Positions 26,313-35,728 of a stretch of DNA of 64,000 bases are shown here, in pieces. The DNA is from CAZLDI01 sp964558415 (lineage in GTDB: Bacteria > Chloroflexota > Dehalococcoidia > SM23-28-2 > RBG-16-64-32): positions 67,134 to 131,133 of the forward strand of contig CAZLDI010000008.1 in the NCBI GenBank assembly GCA_964558415.1, given 5' to 3'. Each line of letters starts with the position of its first letter. The stretch's first letter is position 1. The translations under genes were made by a program, and so were the position numbers. The notes beneath the pieces are model-generated. The model saw nothing but the letters and a program-made list of their open reading frames with translations, searched no databases and was not told the DNA's origin.

Positions 26313-28154
26313 CTATTCTACAGTAACCGTCTTCGCAAGGTTGCGGGGCTGGTCCACGTCGCATCCACGCCGCAGCGCGATGTGGTAAGCGAGGAGCTGC
26401 AAAGGGATTGACGTTACGACGGGCGCGAGCAGGTCCGAGACGTGGGGAACGTAAATGACGTGGTCGGCGCTCTCCGCCAGTTCGTCGTCACCTTGGCTGC
26501 CCACGGCGATGACAGTACCTTCTCTCGCCTTGACCTGCTCGATGTTACTCATCATCTTCTCGCGCAGACCGTCCCGCGGTGCCAGGACCACAACCGGCAT
26601 CTCCCGGTCGATCAGGGCGATGGGGCCGTGCTTCATCTCCCCGGCTGGATAGCCTTCCGCGTGGATATAGCTGATCTCCTTCAGCTTCAATGCGCCTTCC
26701 ATCGCCACGGCGTGCTGTAATCCCCGGCCCAGGAAGAGAAAGTTCTGGTGCCGGAAAAAGCGCTGGGCCAGGCGCTCCTCCGTGGACTCGCGTTCCAGCA
26801 CCTCCCCCACCGCGTTGGGGAGGCGCGCGAGTGGCTCGAGCAAGCCCGCCATTTGCTCTCGGTTGACGGCCCCGCGTTCCTGGCCGGCATAGCAGGCCAG
26901 AAGGTAGAGCGCGGTGATTGCGGCGGTGTACGTCTTCGTGCTGCAGACTCCGATCTCCAGCCCGCAGCGTGTGTACACCGCGCCGTCCGCGAGCCTTGGC
27001 GCCTGGCTCCCGGCGACGTTAGAGATCGCGATCTGCGGACAGCCCTTCTCGCGCGCCGCTTCCATCGCCGCCAGCGTGTCCACGGTCTCCCCGGACTGCG
27101 TCACTGCCACGATTAGAGTCTCCGGGCCGATGATCGGCGAGCGGTAGCGCAGCTCGGACGCGTTCTCTACCTCCGCCGGGATACCGGCGATCCTCTCGAA
27201 GTAGTGCCGCCCGATCATCGCGGCGTGATAGCTGGTGCCCATGCCGACGAGGATAACCCGCGACACCTTGCGCCATTGAGCGGCAGTGAGGCCGATATCC
27301 TCCAGGGCCACGCTTCCCTCCAGGAAGAGCGCGCGACCGCGCAGAGTGTCCAGAATCGCCTCCGGTTGCTCGAAGATCTCCTTCTGCATGAAGTGCTTAT
27401 AGTTGCCCTTGGCGGCCGAGATCGGGTCGTACGGGACGGTCTGCGGCTTGCGTTCTATCGCGCGCCCGTCGACGCTGTAGCTGACGCGCGCCTTCGTGAC
27501 ACGCGCTATCTCCCCCGGCTCAAGGAAGACCACGCGGCTGGTGTGGGGCAGAAGCGCTGGCAGATCGCTGGCGAGGAAGCTCTCTCCGTTTCCATAACCG
27601 ATCACCACGCCCCCGGCATTGCCCACGCGGGCGGCGGCTATGACCCCCGGCTCACTCGTGGTCATCGCGAGGATTGCGTGAGCGCCGGAGATCTCCCTGA
27701 TGCACTCAGTCAGAGCGTCCACCAGGCCGGCGCCATCGCGGACGCGCTCTTCGATCATGTGCGGGAGGACTTCTGTGTCGGTCTCGGAGGCGAAACGATG
27801 CCCGCGGGCGCTGAGTGCGCGGCGCAGCTCCTGGTAGTTCTCCACGATGCCGTTATGGATCACGATCACTCCGCCCGTGCAGTCAGTGTGTGGGTGCGCG
27901 TTGCTGTCGGTCGGCCTGCCATGCGTTGCCCAGCGCGTATGACCGACGCCCTGCCGCCCTGCCGGCACCTTTCCCGACAGGTTGGAGAGCAGCGCCTTTA
28001 GCTTGCCGGCGCTCTTGTGGATCGCCAGGCCGCCGTTTTGCTCCAGGACCGCGATGCCGACGCTATCGTATCCGCGATATTCGAGGCTCGCCAGCCCGTC
28101 GAGAAGGATGGGCGCCGCCTCCCGGTCGCCCACGTACCCTACTATTCCGCACAT
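26313..28154 (-). CDS. glmS: Glutamine-fructose-6-phosphate aminotransferase
   Basis: GlmS makes glucosamine-6-phosphate, the first step to UDP-GlcNAc and peptidoglycan. The 613-residue product starts MCGIVGYVG with the N-terminal nucleophile Cys2, has glutaminase residues GHTRWATHG, and two SIS isomerase domains (VGMGTSYHAA, AVTQSGETVDT, and in the second FLGRGL). The C-terminal DQPRNLAKTVTVE is exact for the family. The start follows GGGAG at nine bases. No glmS ribozyme is recognisable in the 82-base gap to ispH. It is part of the minus-strand run ispH-glmS-25352 gene. Confidence 0.97.
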   Translation of the reverse strand: MCGIVGYVGDREAAPILLDGLASLEYRGYDSVGIAVLEQNGGLAIHKSAGKLKALLSNLSGKVPAGRQGVGHTRWATHGRPTDSNAHPHTDCTGGVIVIHNGIVENYQELRRALSARGHRFASETDTEVLPHMIEERVRDGAGLVDALTECIREISGAHAILAMTTSEPGVIAAARVGNAGGVVIGYGNGESFLASDLPALLPHTSRVVFLEPGEIARVTKARVSYSVDGRAIERKPQTVPYDPISAAKGNYKHFMQKEIFEQPEAILDTLRGRALFLEGSVALEDIGLTAAQWRKVSRVILVGMGTSYHAAMIGRHYFERIAGIPAEVENASELRYRSPIIGPETLIVAVTQSGETVDTLAAMEAAREKGCPQIAISNVAGSQAPRLADGAVYTRCGLEIGVCSTKTYTAAITALYLLACYAGQERGAVNREQMAGLLEPLARLPNAVGEVLERESTEERLAQRFFRHQNFLFLGRGLQHAVAMEGALKLKEISYIHAEGYPAGEMKHGPIALIDREMPVVVLAPRDGLREKMMSNIEQVKAREGTVIAVGSQGDDELAESADHVIYVPHVSDLLAPVVTSIPLQLLAYHIALRRGCDVDQPRNLAKTVTVE

Positions 28155-28236
28155 GAAATGCTCCCTGAATTCAGGTCAAGGGTTCGAATAGAAGAACGCC
28201 GGGACGGTGGATCGGGTTGCGGGCACAGCGCCCGGG

Positions 28237-29091
28237 TCAACGAGTTTGCGCGCCGGCGATCTCCGTAATCCGCTCCACCACCGCCTCAACCGCCGAGTCC
28301 GGCGTGGACGCGCCCGCGGTCACGCCGACACGAGACACTTCCGCCAGCCATTCCGGGGCGATGTCATGCTCGCTCTCTATGTGGTAGGCGGTGGCGCCTT
28401 CATCCTGGCAGACCTCCAGCAGGTGCTTCGTGTTAGCGCTGCTCCTGCCGCCGACGACCAGCATCAGGTCCACCTCAGAGGCCAGCTCGCGAGCGGCAGC
28501 CTGCTGGTTGGACGTCACATTGCAGAGTGTGTTGACGAGCCGCAGCTCGCTGATCTGATCGATCCGTTCATGCATGAGCTGCGACACGAATTCGGCGAAC
28601 CGCTGGGGATTCTGCGTCGTCTGCGAGATCACCGCCACGCGTGAGGGCAGCTCTTCCGGCAGGGTCTCGCCATCGCGGATGGCCATGCCCTTCTCTCCCG
28701 CCCACCCCAGCACGCCCTTCACCTCGCGGTGCTCGGGATCCCCGAAGACCAGGACGGTGAATCCGGAATCAGCCATCTTGCGCGCCCAGCGCTGAGAGCG
28801 CGTGACGATTGGACACGTGCCGTCGATGATCTGAGCGCCCGTGGCCTTCACCTGGTCCATCACCTGGGGCCCTACGCCGTGCGCCGTAATCGCCACGGGA
28901 CGTTCGTCCGTCTCCGGGATCACGTTGGTCCGGACGCCCTTGCCTTCAAGCTCCTTGACGACCTGCGGGTTATGAACGATCGGGCCCACGCTGATGATCT
29001 CGCCGTACTCTTCCGCCGCCTGCTCCATGATATCGATCGCTCGGCGAACGCCCCAGCAGAACCCCATGTCTTTCGCTAGCAGTATCTCCAC
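28237..29091 (-). CDS. ispH: 4-hydroxy-3-methylbut-2-enyl diphosphate reductase
   Basis: The last enzyme of the MEP pathway makes IPP and DMAPP. It uses a 4Fe-4S cluster bound by three cysteines, visible as Cys12 (GFCWGVRRAID), the DGTCPIVTR cysteine near residue 93, and LCNVTSNQQ near 190. Substrate histidines are in GPIVHNPQV and AHGVGP. The length (284) is normal. It ends the plsC/cmk group (two bases after the plsC stop), matching the cmk-plsC-ispH order known in several bacterial lineages. Confidence 0.96.
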   Translation of the reverse strand: MEILLAKDMGFCWGVRRAIDIMEQAAEEYGEIISVGPIVHNPQVVKELEGKGVRTNVIPETDERPVAITAHGVGPQVMDQVKATGAQIIDGTCPIVTRSQRWARKMADSGFTVLVFGDPEHREVKGVLGWAGEKGMAIRDGETLPEELPSRVAVISQTTQNPQRFAEFVSQLMHERIDQISELRLVNTLCNVTSNQQAAARELASEVDLMLVVGGRSSANTKHLLEVCQDEGATAYHIESEHDIAPEWLAEVSRVGVTAGASTPDSAVEAVVERITEIAGAQTR

Positions 29092-29093
29092 GT

Positions 29094-29780
29094 CTACCGA
29101 TCTCCTTGCGCGGCGGTGACCTGAGCCGCCTCCTCCGTGCCTGCGTACTCGCCCCGGTATTTCTCCGGTAGCAGGGCCGCGATCCTCATCATTATCTCAC
29201 GGGTGCCGCCTGCCACGTCTTCCTTGTTGATCTTCGACGCCCGGGGCAGGTGAAAGGGGCTGCCTATCCGTACATGGACTGTGGTACGGCGAAAGAAGTC
29301 CCGTGGCAGCTTGACGTTCTCCGTGCCCCAAATCGCGAGGGGCACAACTGGAGCACCCGTGCGCAGGGCAATTAGAGCCGACCCGGGCTCGCCGCGTCCC
29401 AGACGCCCGCCACTGCGTGTCCCCTCTGGAAACATTCCGAGGATGTGGCCGCGCCTCAGCGTGTGTTGGGCGCGGCGCAGGGCGCGCAGGTCCGCCTCAA
29501 ACCGGCGGACCGGGATGAAGCCCCCCAGGTAGTACAGCTGCCCTACCAGCGGCGCGTCGAACAACTCCTGCTTGGCCATCCAGACGACGCGGCGGGGCAT
29601 GATTCCGGTCAGGATCGGCGGATCGCCGACGCTGAAGTGGTTGGAAGTCAGGATCGCTGCGCCATGAGACGGCAGGTTCTCCAGACCAATTACGTCCCGT
29701 CGCGTGACGAGGAGCAGGATCGGGCGTATCCAGGACCGCACGTTGAGCCAGTAAAACAGGGTGTGGAGAAAGTCTTTCAC
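29094..29780 (-). CDS. plsC: 1-acyl-sn-glycerol-3-phosphate acyltransferase
   Basis: PlsC acylates lysophosphatidate to phosphatidate in membrane phospholipid synthesis. Of 228 residues, motif I is SNHFSVGDPP (the HxxxxD catalytic pair), motif II lies around VWMAKQELFD, motif III is FPEGTRSGG and motif IV is APVVPLAIWG. The start is a GTG that overlaps the cmk stop by four bases (GTGA), so the two are coupled. The hydrophobic N-terminus (residues 14-25) associates it with the membrane. Confidence 0.93.
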   Translation of the reverse strand: MKDFLHTLFYWLNVRSWIRPILLLVTRRDVIGLENLPSHGAAILTSNHFSVGDPPILTGIMPRRVVWMAKQELFDAPLVGQLYYLGGFIPVRRFEADLRALRRAQHTLRRGHILGMFPEGTRSGGRLGRGEPGSALIALRTGAPVVPLAIWGTENVKLPRDFFRRTTVHVRIGSPFHLPRASKINKEDVAGGTREIMMRIAALLPEKYRGEYAGTEEAAQVTAAQGDR

Positions 29781-30514
29781 TGTGGCAGCCCGACCAGCTT
29801 GAGCACCGCCCTCAGCACTTCTTCCTGCGACAAGCCGTCTGTGTCGATTATCACGGCATCATGCGCCGGCGTAAGGGGAGAGACCGAGCGTTGCCTGTCT
29901 ATCTGGTCACGGCGCTGAAGGTCGCTGGCGACAAGCCGTCTTGTCACTGCGCGTCCCGACGCCGCGAACTCACGATGTCTGCGCCGCGCCCTCTCTTCGG
30001 GCGACGCGTCGAGATAGATCTTGAGGTCCGCCTGCGGCAGGACGACCGTACCGATGTCTCGACCTGCCATCACCATCGCCTGCACCCCGGCGATCTCCTG
30101 CTGCCGCTGGACCAGCGCCTCTCGAACTCCGGGCACCCTGGAGACCAGGGAGACAGCGTCCTCAACCTCGGGCCCGCGTAGCTCGGCGCTGACGTCTATG
30201 CCATCTATTAGCACCGAGCAATCGCCCCGAGAAGCCGCAGATGGAAGGGCGACGTCCAGACGGGTTGTCCCGGCAAGCCTGCTGATCGCATCCGCGTCAT
30301 CAATCGGAACACCGGAACGCAGAGCCGCCAGGGTGATCGCCCGGTACATAATACCGGTATCGAGGAAGGGGTATCCGAGTCGAGCTGCCAGTTCGCGTCC
30401 GATCGTGCTTTTGCCCGACGCGGCCGAGCCGTCTACGGCGATGACGCGCGGGATGGAGCGAATAACAGGTGTGGTATTGTGTCCGGCTCTGCGCGCCGCC
30501 GCCTTTTGACTCAT
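29777..30514 (-). CDS. cmk: Cytidylate kinase
   Basis: Cmk phosphorylates CMP and dCMP for RNA, DNA and phospholipid precursors. The 245-residue product has Walker A GSAASGKS (about residues 29-36), the LDTGIMYRAITLAAL acceptor segment and MAGRDIGTVVLPQADLKIYLDA. The N-terminal 20 basic residues (SQKAAARRAG) are extra. The ATG at 30514 is supported by a full promoter ending seven bases upstream (TTGAAA-17-TATACT), which would give a leaderless mRNA. It heads cmk-plsC-ispH. Confidence 0.95.
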   Translation of the reverse strand: MSQKAAARRAGHNTTPVIRSIPRVIAVDGSAASGKSTIGRELAARLGYPFLDTGIMYRAITLAALRSGVPIDDADAISRLAGTTRLDVALPSAASRGDCSVLIDGIDVSAELRGPEVEDAVSLVSRVPGVREALVQRQQEIAGVQAMVMAGRDIGTVVLPQADLKIYLDASPEERARRRHREFAASGRAVTRRLVASDLQRRDQIDRQRSVSPLTPAHDAVIIDTDGLSQEEVLRAVLKLVGLPQ

Positions 30515-30521
30515 CGGTTCA

Positions 30522-30550
30522 AGTATAGGGTCAGGCCACCCCTCTTTCAA
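30522..30550 (-). promoter_or_regulatory. Promoter of cmk, apparently leaderless
   Basis: On the minus strand: TTGAAA (30550-30545), 17 bases, TATACT (30527-30522), then 7 bases to the ATG of cmk. Spacing puts the transcription start at or within a base or two of the A of the ATG. Both boxes match the sigma-70 consensus at five of six positions. Confidence 0.65.
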
Positions 30551-30608
30551 AACGGCAGCCCTAGGTTGTAGAATCACCCTCACCGAATCGCTCCCGATAA
30601 ATCACCCC

Positions 30609-32099
30609 GTGTTCAGAATACTCGTCCCGATTCTTGGGCTTTTCGCCGCCCTCTGGCTGCTGCAGCCGCGGCACGATGCCGGCGCGGCAGAGCTTCTCGT
30701 CAACGGCGGCTTTGAGGAAGGTGCTGGCGGTTGGAGCTGGCTTAGCGGGGATGTCCTAGCGGTGGCTTCCCCGGTTCGCGGTGGCGCATGGTCGGGCCGG
30801 TTTCAAAGTGCCAGTGGCCAGCCGTCCGTGCAAGACGTGCGCCAGACGGTCCCCGTCCAGCCGAACGGGAGCTACGAGTTCAGCGGATGGGTTCTCCTCA
30901 ACGACCCGGCGGTGCAGCAGGTGTCGCTACGCGTGACGTGGTTGCGAGAATCCGGCGACAGTACCGGCGAGAACAGTTCGTCATATTCGCTCACAACCCT
31001 TGATGTCGCCTTCCAGTCGCTGACGACGGGTCAAATGTCTGTACCCCCGGCCGCCGTCGCCGCACAGGTGAAGGTGCGCGTGCAGACCGCCGGCTCGTTC
31101 CTGATTTACCTGGACGACTTCTCGCTCACCGGCCCTCCGCCGCAGGCCACGCCAACGCCGTCCCCGCCAGCGTCGTCTCCGACCCCCGCGCCGGTTGCCA
31201 CCCCTACCTCGACTGCAACGCCTGTGCCGCCCGCAACCTCTACCCCCGTACCCTCATCCGAAGCGGAGCCAGCGGTCTTCCCGGCACTCGTCAACGGCGG
31301 TTTCGAGCAACTACGCGCGGACGGAACGCCTTACGGTTGGCGTAAGCAGGGCGGCGAGATGGGCGTGACGGCGGTGGCGAAGGTGGACGGAACGCGGGCG
31401 CTCTCGTTGGCCTCCACCACGATCGCCACCAAGTGGGTCTATCAGGCCGTAACGGTGCATGGCGGCGCCCACTACGAAGCGTCCGCCTACGGTAGCGCGA
31501 TCACCGGAGTTGATGCCATCTTCGTCAGGCTATCGTGGTATGCGAGCGATGATGGAGGCGGCCAGGCGATTGACCAGGCCGATTCTGCTGAACTGACGGC
31601 CGGCACGGGGTTCCAGCACATCAGCACCGGACCGGTGCAGGCGCCGCCCGACGCCCGCACCGCCCGAATCCGGCTGATGCTGCGGCCGTCCTCCGCCTCG
31701 CCGGCAATCGCTTACTTCGACGCTGCATCCTTCGCCCCGTCCACTGTGCCATTGGGCGCTCCCTACGAGGCGGCGGGAGACGCGCAGTCAGGGCGACCGC
31801 CCCTGGAGCCGGGCTTCAGCGCGGGCGGTGGTGTGCCTCCGGCAGATGCTGCGGTTGCTGGCGCCGTCGCGACGCCGGCTCGCCTGGCGAACGTCCGGCG
31901 TGACGGTCCCGAGCCTCCAATCGCATCGATCGAGGGCGGCGGGCGTGCGGACTGGGCGATTGCACTGGCGATCGGCTCACCTCTGGTGGCGCTGGCCTCA
32001 CTCGGCGCGCTTGAAGTGTGGGGACGCAGGCGCCTGGCACGGGCGCACCTAGAGTTGCCCTCAGACGGGCGCGAAGACGAGTCAGCCTTCTCTAGCTGA
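30609..32099 (+). CDS. Surface protein with two carbohydrate-binding-like beta-sandwich domains
   Basis: The 496-residue protein has a signal peptide (residues 1-25). A first jelly-roll domain follows (about 28-178, LLVNGGFEEGAGGWSW). Then come a 45-residue Pro/Thr linker (TPTPSPPASSPTPAPVATPT), a second jelly-roll (about 222-380, LVNGGFEQLRADGTPYGW), a disordered part, and a transmembrane helix (about 450-470) with a short basic cytoplasmic tail. NGGFE starts are typical of CBM4/9-like modules, which bind sugars or act as spacers. There is no catalytic domain. The start is a GTG. Its last eight bases overlap the convergent GNAT gene. Confidence 0.75.
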   Translation: MFRILVPILGLFAALWLLQPRHDAGAAELLVNGGFEEGAGGWSWLSGDVLAVASPVRGGAWSGRFQSASGQPSVQDVRQTVPVQPNGSYEFSGWVLLNDPAVQQVSLRVTWLRESGDSTGENSSSYSLTTLDVAFQSLTTGQMSVPPAAVAAQVKVRVQTAGSFLIYLDDFSLTGPPPQATPTPSPPASSPTPAPVATPTSTATPVPPATSTPVPSSEAEPAVFPALVNGGFEQLRADGTPYGWRKQGGEMGVTAVAKVDGTRALSLASTTIATKWVYQAVTVHGGAHYEASAYGSAITGVDAIFVRLSWYASDDGGGQAIDQADSAELTAGTGFQHISTGPVQAPPDARTARIRLMLRPSSASPAIAYFDAASFAPSTVPLGAPYEAAGDAQSGRPPLEPGFSAGGGVPPADAAVAGAVATPARLANVRRDGPEPPIASIEGGGRADWAIALAIGSPLVALASLGALEVWGRRRLARAHLELPSDGREDESAFSS

Positions 32100-32622
32100 C
32101 CGCCAGCTCGAAGACGTACTCCAGCCCGTCTTCCTCGTCCATCTGCTCACCGATCAGAGAGAAGCCAAGCTTCGCGGCCATGGCGAGCGATGCTGCGTTC
32201 TTCGGCGAGATGGACACGAAGAAGCGCTCGACACCGTGCTCACGGTGCGCCCAGTCCATCATGCCAAGCACCGCCTCCACGGCGTATCCGGAGCGCCGGT
32301 GCGAGGGAAAGACAGCGTACCCGAGCTCAGCGCGCCCGATGACTTCCGGAGGCCCGTGGAAGCCGATGTGGCCGATCATCTCTCGCGAGGGCGGGAGGAC
32401 CATTGCCCGGACAAGCCATTCCTGCGCGGCGGGCGCCGCTCGCATCTGCTCCAGGCGCATGCGCAGGAACCGGATGTCAGGCTCGTCCGGCCACGCATCC
32501 GCTAGGCTGATCTGCCCTGCCTCCTCGGCTTCTGCGCAGCGGCCTTCAAGGAGGGCGTCGATGAAGGTGGGCGAGAGGGACACGAGCTGCAGGCGCTTGG
32601 TGTTGATGGGTGGAACGCTCAC
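32092..32622 (-). CDS. RimJ/RimL-type GNAT acetyltransferase
   Basis: A 176-residue GNAT of the Acetyltransf_3 type. The N-terminus NTKRLQLVSLSP and the acetyl-CoA loop region HRRSGYAVEAVLGMMDWA, followed by ISPKNAASLAMAAKLGF, identify it. The usual Q/RxxGxG loop reads HRRSGYA, slightly altered. Substrate unknown. The start is a GTG at 32622. It overlaps the convergent surface-protein gene by eight bases. Confidence 0.85.
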   Translation of the reverse strand: MSVPPINTKRLQLVSLSPTFIDALLEGRCAEAEEAGQISLADAWPDEPDIRFLRMRLEQMRAAPAAQEWLVRAMVLPPSREMIGHIGFHGPPEVIGRAELGYAVFPSHRRSGYAVEAVLGMMDWAHREHGVERFFVSISPKNAASLAMAAKLGFSLIGEQMDEEDGLEYVFELAVS

Positions 32623-32680
32623 GTCCGCAAGTGTACGCCGGGAGTCGCCATCGACGGGCTGGCCTCACCATCGTCGGAGT

Positions 32681-33640
32681 CTACGGTGTCGGCGTCGGTT
32701 CCGGTTCGATCGTGAAGGCGAGCTCACCCTCCACGTCGGCGCCGCCGGCGCCATACTTGCCGCGAAGCACGAGAGCGTACGTTCCCTCGGCGTCCTCAGG
32801 GACCTCAAAGCGCACGGCGAGGCCGGCGATGGTCGTGCCCTCCCTGCCCTGGAGCAGTTCGTTAACTCCGCTGACACCGTCTGACCGGACCGCGACGGTT
32901 GTGCCGTTGGGCAGCTCCAGGATTACGTTCTCGCTCTGCAGCACGCCCTGACCAATCTGGATGCCGGCCTGCGGAGTCGCCGAGAAGAAGATCGTCAGGG
33001 CCAGCGAGCCATCCTCCACTTGGCTGTGCCGGTCCGGCAGGTCCGCGCGCAGCACGGCGCGCTCGGCGGTTATCGTCACCGCCCCCGCGACGGCGGAGCC
33101 GATAACTGCGATCTCCCGCGGCGCGAGGTCGACGAGGTCGTCGCCTTCCTCTCCGATCGGGACGATCGCCTGGTTATTGTCCGGGTTGCCGACGATCAAG
33201 GTCGCGTCACCAAGAGAGAACTCGTCGTCGACGCGGAAGTTGAACGAGCCCTGCCCCTTGCGTTCGCCGGGTACCAGCGGGAGCTCGTGCCCAGCGAAGG
33301 TTTCGTCGGTGTAGTCGTTGCTGGCCGAAGTGAGGATCAGCTGGGAGTCGAAGATCGCCTCGTCGCGACCGGTGTTCTCGAACGTGGCGACGAGCGACAC
33401 CTCGGCAGAGCCGAAGTCGCCGGGCGTCAGCGTTGCCTCCGTGATCGTGACCTTCCAGCCGGCGTGCCAGAACGTCTGGTCGACCTCGATCGACTCTTCT
33501 TCCGCAGCGGACTGCGTGGGAGTGGCTGCTTCCGATTGTTCAGGGGTCGGCGTCGTCTCCTCTTCGTCGCTTCCGCCGCCGCAGGCGGCAAGCGTTGCCA
33601 GAAGCAGTGAAACAACGAGCAGGGATCCGGCCTTGCGCAT
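32681..33640 (-). CDS. Lipoprotein with DUF4352-like domains
   Basis: The 319-residue lipoprotein has a type II signal peptide with lipobox LAAC (Cys20). A Glu/Thr/Pro-rich linker (about 25-50) follows, then two beta-sandwich regions (about 52-165 and 175-310) of the DUF4352/telomeric-repeat-binding-like immunoglobulin type, with WKVTITEATL and LVATFENTGRDEAIF as recognisable strands. It is exported and anchored to the membrane. The function of the family is not known. It ends in a PEPTPTP tail. Single gene, upstream of which the EamA gene diverges. Confidence 0.75.
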   Translation of the reverse strand: MRKAGSLLVVSLLLATLAACGGGSDEEETTPTPEQSEAATPTQSAAEEESIEVDQTFWHAGWKVTITEATLTPGDFGSAEVSLVATFENTGRDEAIFDSQLILTSASNDYTDETFAGHELPLVPGERKGQGSFNFRVDDEFSLGDATLIVGNPDNNQAIVPIGEEGDDLVDLAPREIAVIGSAVAGAVTITAERAVLRADLPDRHSQVEDGSLALTIFFSATPQAGIQIGQGVLQSENVILELPNGTTVAVRSDGVSGVNELLQGREGTTIAGLAVRFEVPEDAEGTYALVLRGKYGAGGADVEGELAFTIEPEPTPTP

Positions 33641-33815
33641 GGCGATGTCCTTTCAATCGACGGGGCGGGATTCGGTTTGGAGTCTACGCTGGATGCGGGG
33701 CGGTTACAAGCGTCATTGTGCCGGCGAGGCTCCTCCGCGCCCCTGCGCTTCCCCCGGGCGCAGCCGTCCGCACTGGCCCCGATTACGCCGGGCCGTGGAA
33801 GTACAATAGCGAGCC

Positions 33816-34688
33816 ATGAGCGCCGTCGCGCTGCTTCTCGTCCTCTTCTCCGCAGTCTGCCACGCCAGCTGGAACTTCCTGCTGAAACGGAGCGAGCATA
33901 AGGTCGCGTTCCTCGGATCCGCGGGAGCGGTAGGCGCGCTGATACTTCTCGGCCCGGCGGTGGCGGTCGCCGTCCTGAACGGCATCGGCTGGCGGGGGCT
34001 CGCCTTGGGCGGCGTCACGGCGTGCCTGCACGGTGTCTACGGGCTCTCGCTGGCTCGGGGCTATCGGTTGGGCGACCTCTCGTCCGTGTACCCCGTATCG
34101 CGGGGCGTTGGTCTGGCGCTGATCCCCGTCGGGGCGGCCTTGCTGCTGGACGAGGGCATCTCTGGCGTCGCGATTGCGGGGATAGCCATGATCGCGGCCG
34201 GCGTGTACTCGCTCCATATAGAACCTCACGCCGTCCGCGACCTGGCGGCCCCTCTGCGCGCCCTGAGCGGGCCGGCCGGGCGCACCGCGCTGCTCACCGG
34301 CGGCCTGATCGCGATCTACTCACTCTGGGACAAGAACGCACTGGACGAACTTTCGCCCGTGACCCTGAACCAGTTTGCGATGATGGGCCACGCCCTGATC
34401 ACCACCAGCGTCGCTCTGCGCAGCGACCCCGAGCACGTTCGCAGGGAGTGGCGCTCGCGCTGGCTGAGCATCCTGGTGGCAGGCGCCTTAATCCAGGGCT
34501 CATACCTCCTGATCCTCGCTGCTCTCGAGACGAGTCGTGTCAGCTATATCGCGCCTTCGCGGGAGGTGGGGATCGTCTTCGGCGCTGCGCTCGGCGTCTT
34601 CTTCCTGGGGGAGGGGTTCGGCCTCTGGCGCGTCTGGGCGTCGGGGTTGATTGTGCTGGGGGTCATCGTGCTGGCGCTGGCGCCCTGA
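33816..34688 (+). CDS. EamA/DMT-superfamily permease
   Basis: The 290-residue product has ten transmembrane segments and two EamA repeats (start AVALLLVLFSAVCHASWNFLLK; second repeat near residue 160, RTALLTGGLIAIYSLWDKNAL). Family members export metabolites; the substrate is not predictable. A TACAAT box at 33802-33807 lies eight bases before the ATG, so the mRNA may be almost leaderless. It is divergent from the DUF4352 lipoprotein. Confidence 0.88.
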   Translation: MSAVALLLVLFSAVCHASWNFLLKRSEHKVAFLGSAGAVGALILLGPAVAVAVLNGIGWRGLALGGVTACLHGVYGLSLARGYRLGDLSSVYPVSRGVGLALIPVGAALLLDEGISGVAIAGIAMIAAGVYSLHIEPHAVRDLAAPLRALSGPAGRTALLTGGLIAIYSLWDKNALDELSPVTLNQFAMMGHALITTSVALRSDPEHVRREWRSRWLSILVAGALIQGSYLLILAALETSRVSYIAPSREVGIVFGAALGVFFLGEGFGLWRVWASGLIVLGVIVLALAP

Positions 34689-34827
34689 CGCCCCAGCCGC
34701 AGCGGGCTCCGGCATAGCCTCAGGCTGGGTCGGCGTGGTGAGCTCGTTCAGAAACATGTGGGACAGTAGCCCGAGAAGAGCTGGCTCCGGCGGTAGAACA
34801 GGCGGTGTCGGCCGCCGCGCGGGGCGT

Positions 34828-35718
34828 CTAGGGGTTAGCGGCCGGCGTGGGGTTACTCACGCTGGCGTCCGCTATGAAGAGCGGCTCCCCGTACCTGTCG
34901 ACGCCGAAGGCCGCGATGACGCTCTGCGTGTCTGCCGCCGTGATGAACGCCGCGAACTCGCGCGCCCCCTCCGCGTTTACGTCGGAGTGCTTCTCGGGAC
35001 TGACTACCATGACATGGTAGTTGTTGAACAGGGCCGCGTCGCCCTCGAAGGCCAGCTCCAGGTCGTAGTTCGCGCGCTGGGCCAGGAAGGTGCCTCTATC
35101 GCTCAGCGTGTAGCCTTGCTTCTCGCTCGCGATGCCGAGCGTCGCGCCCATGCCCTGGCCCGTCTCCTGGTATTGCGCGCCGCCCGGCTCGATCCCCGCC
35201 TTCTCCCAGAGCGACAGCTCCTTCGTGTGGGTCCCCGAATCATCGCCACGGCTGAGAAAAAGCGCACCGCTGGCGTTGATACGGGCGAAGGCATCCGCCG
35301 CGGACTCCGCGTTCGCTACGTCTGCGGGGTCGTCCGCCGGTCCCACGATGACGAAGTCGTTGTGCATCACCGCGACGCGCGACTCGCCGTTCCCGCCGGC
35401 CATGAACTCCTCTTCTGCCTTTGGGGAGTGGCTCAGGATCACATCGGCCTCGCCTTCCTCGCCCAGCCGTATCGCCTGCCCGGAGCCGACGGCGATCACC
35501 TTCACCTCGTAACCGTACTCGTCCTCGAACAGCGGCACGAGTACGTCCAGCAGACCGCTGTCCTGGGTGCTCGTCGTCGTCGCCAGGATGACCTCATCGC
35601 TGCTCCCGCAGGCCCCTATCAGGATGGACCCGAAGAGAACCGGTATCGCGCCAAGAGCCGCGAACCGTCCGGCCGTTCGTCGCATAACGGCGGTGCGGGG
35701 AAGTGTTGCGTCGCTCAT
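34828..35718 (-). CDS. tupA: Tungstate/molybdate-type ABC transporter substrate-binding lipoprotein
   Basis: A periplasm-facing oxyanion binder. In 296 residues: a lipoprotein signal with lipobox LIGAC (Cys37), then the TupA hallmark TTTSTQDSGLLDVLVPLFE (residues about 47-65), the GSGQAIRLGEEGEADVILSHSP segment, and SRGDDSGTHTKE, which by family contributes oxyanion ligands. The ATG follows AGGAGG at good spacing. It is ten bases downstream of a ModE-like gene, consistent with molybdate/tungstate control, but no TupB permease or TupC ATPase is in the window. Confidence 0.9.
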   Translation of the reverse strand: MSDATLPRTAVMRRTAGRFAALGAIPVLFGSILIGACGSSDEVILATTTSTQDSGLLDVLVPLFEDEYGYEVKVIAVGSGQAIRLGEEGEADVILSHSPKAEEEFMAGGNGESRVAVMHNDFVIVGPADDPADVANAESAADAFARINASGALFLSRGDDSGTHTKELSLWEKAGIEPGGAQYQETGQGMGATLGIASEKQGYTLSDRGTFLAQRANYDLELAFEGDAALFNNYHVMVVSPEKHSDVNAEGAREFAAFITAADTQSVIAAFGVDRYGEPLFIADASVSNPTPAANP

Positions 35719-35728
35719 GCTGATCCTC

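Noticed and set aside
28155..28236. glmS ribozyme
   Set aside because: The 82 bases before glmS are too short and show no ribozyme core; only a GGGAG ribosome site is clear.
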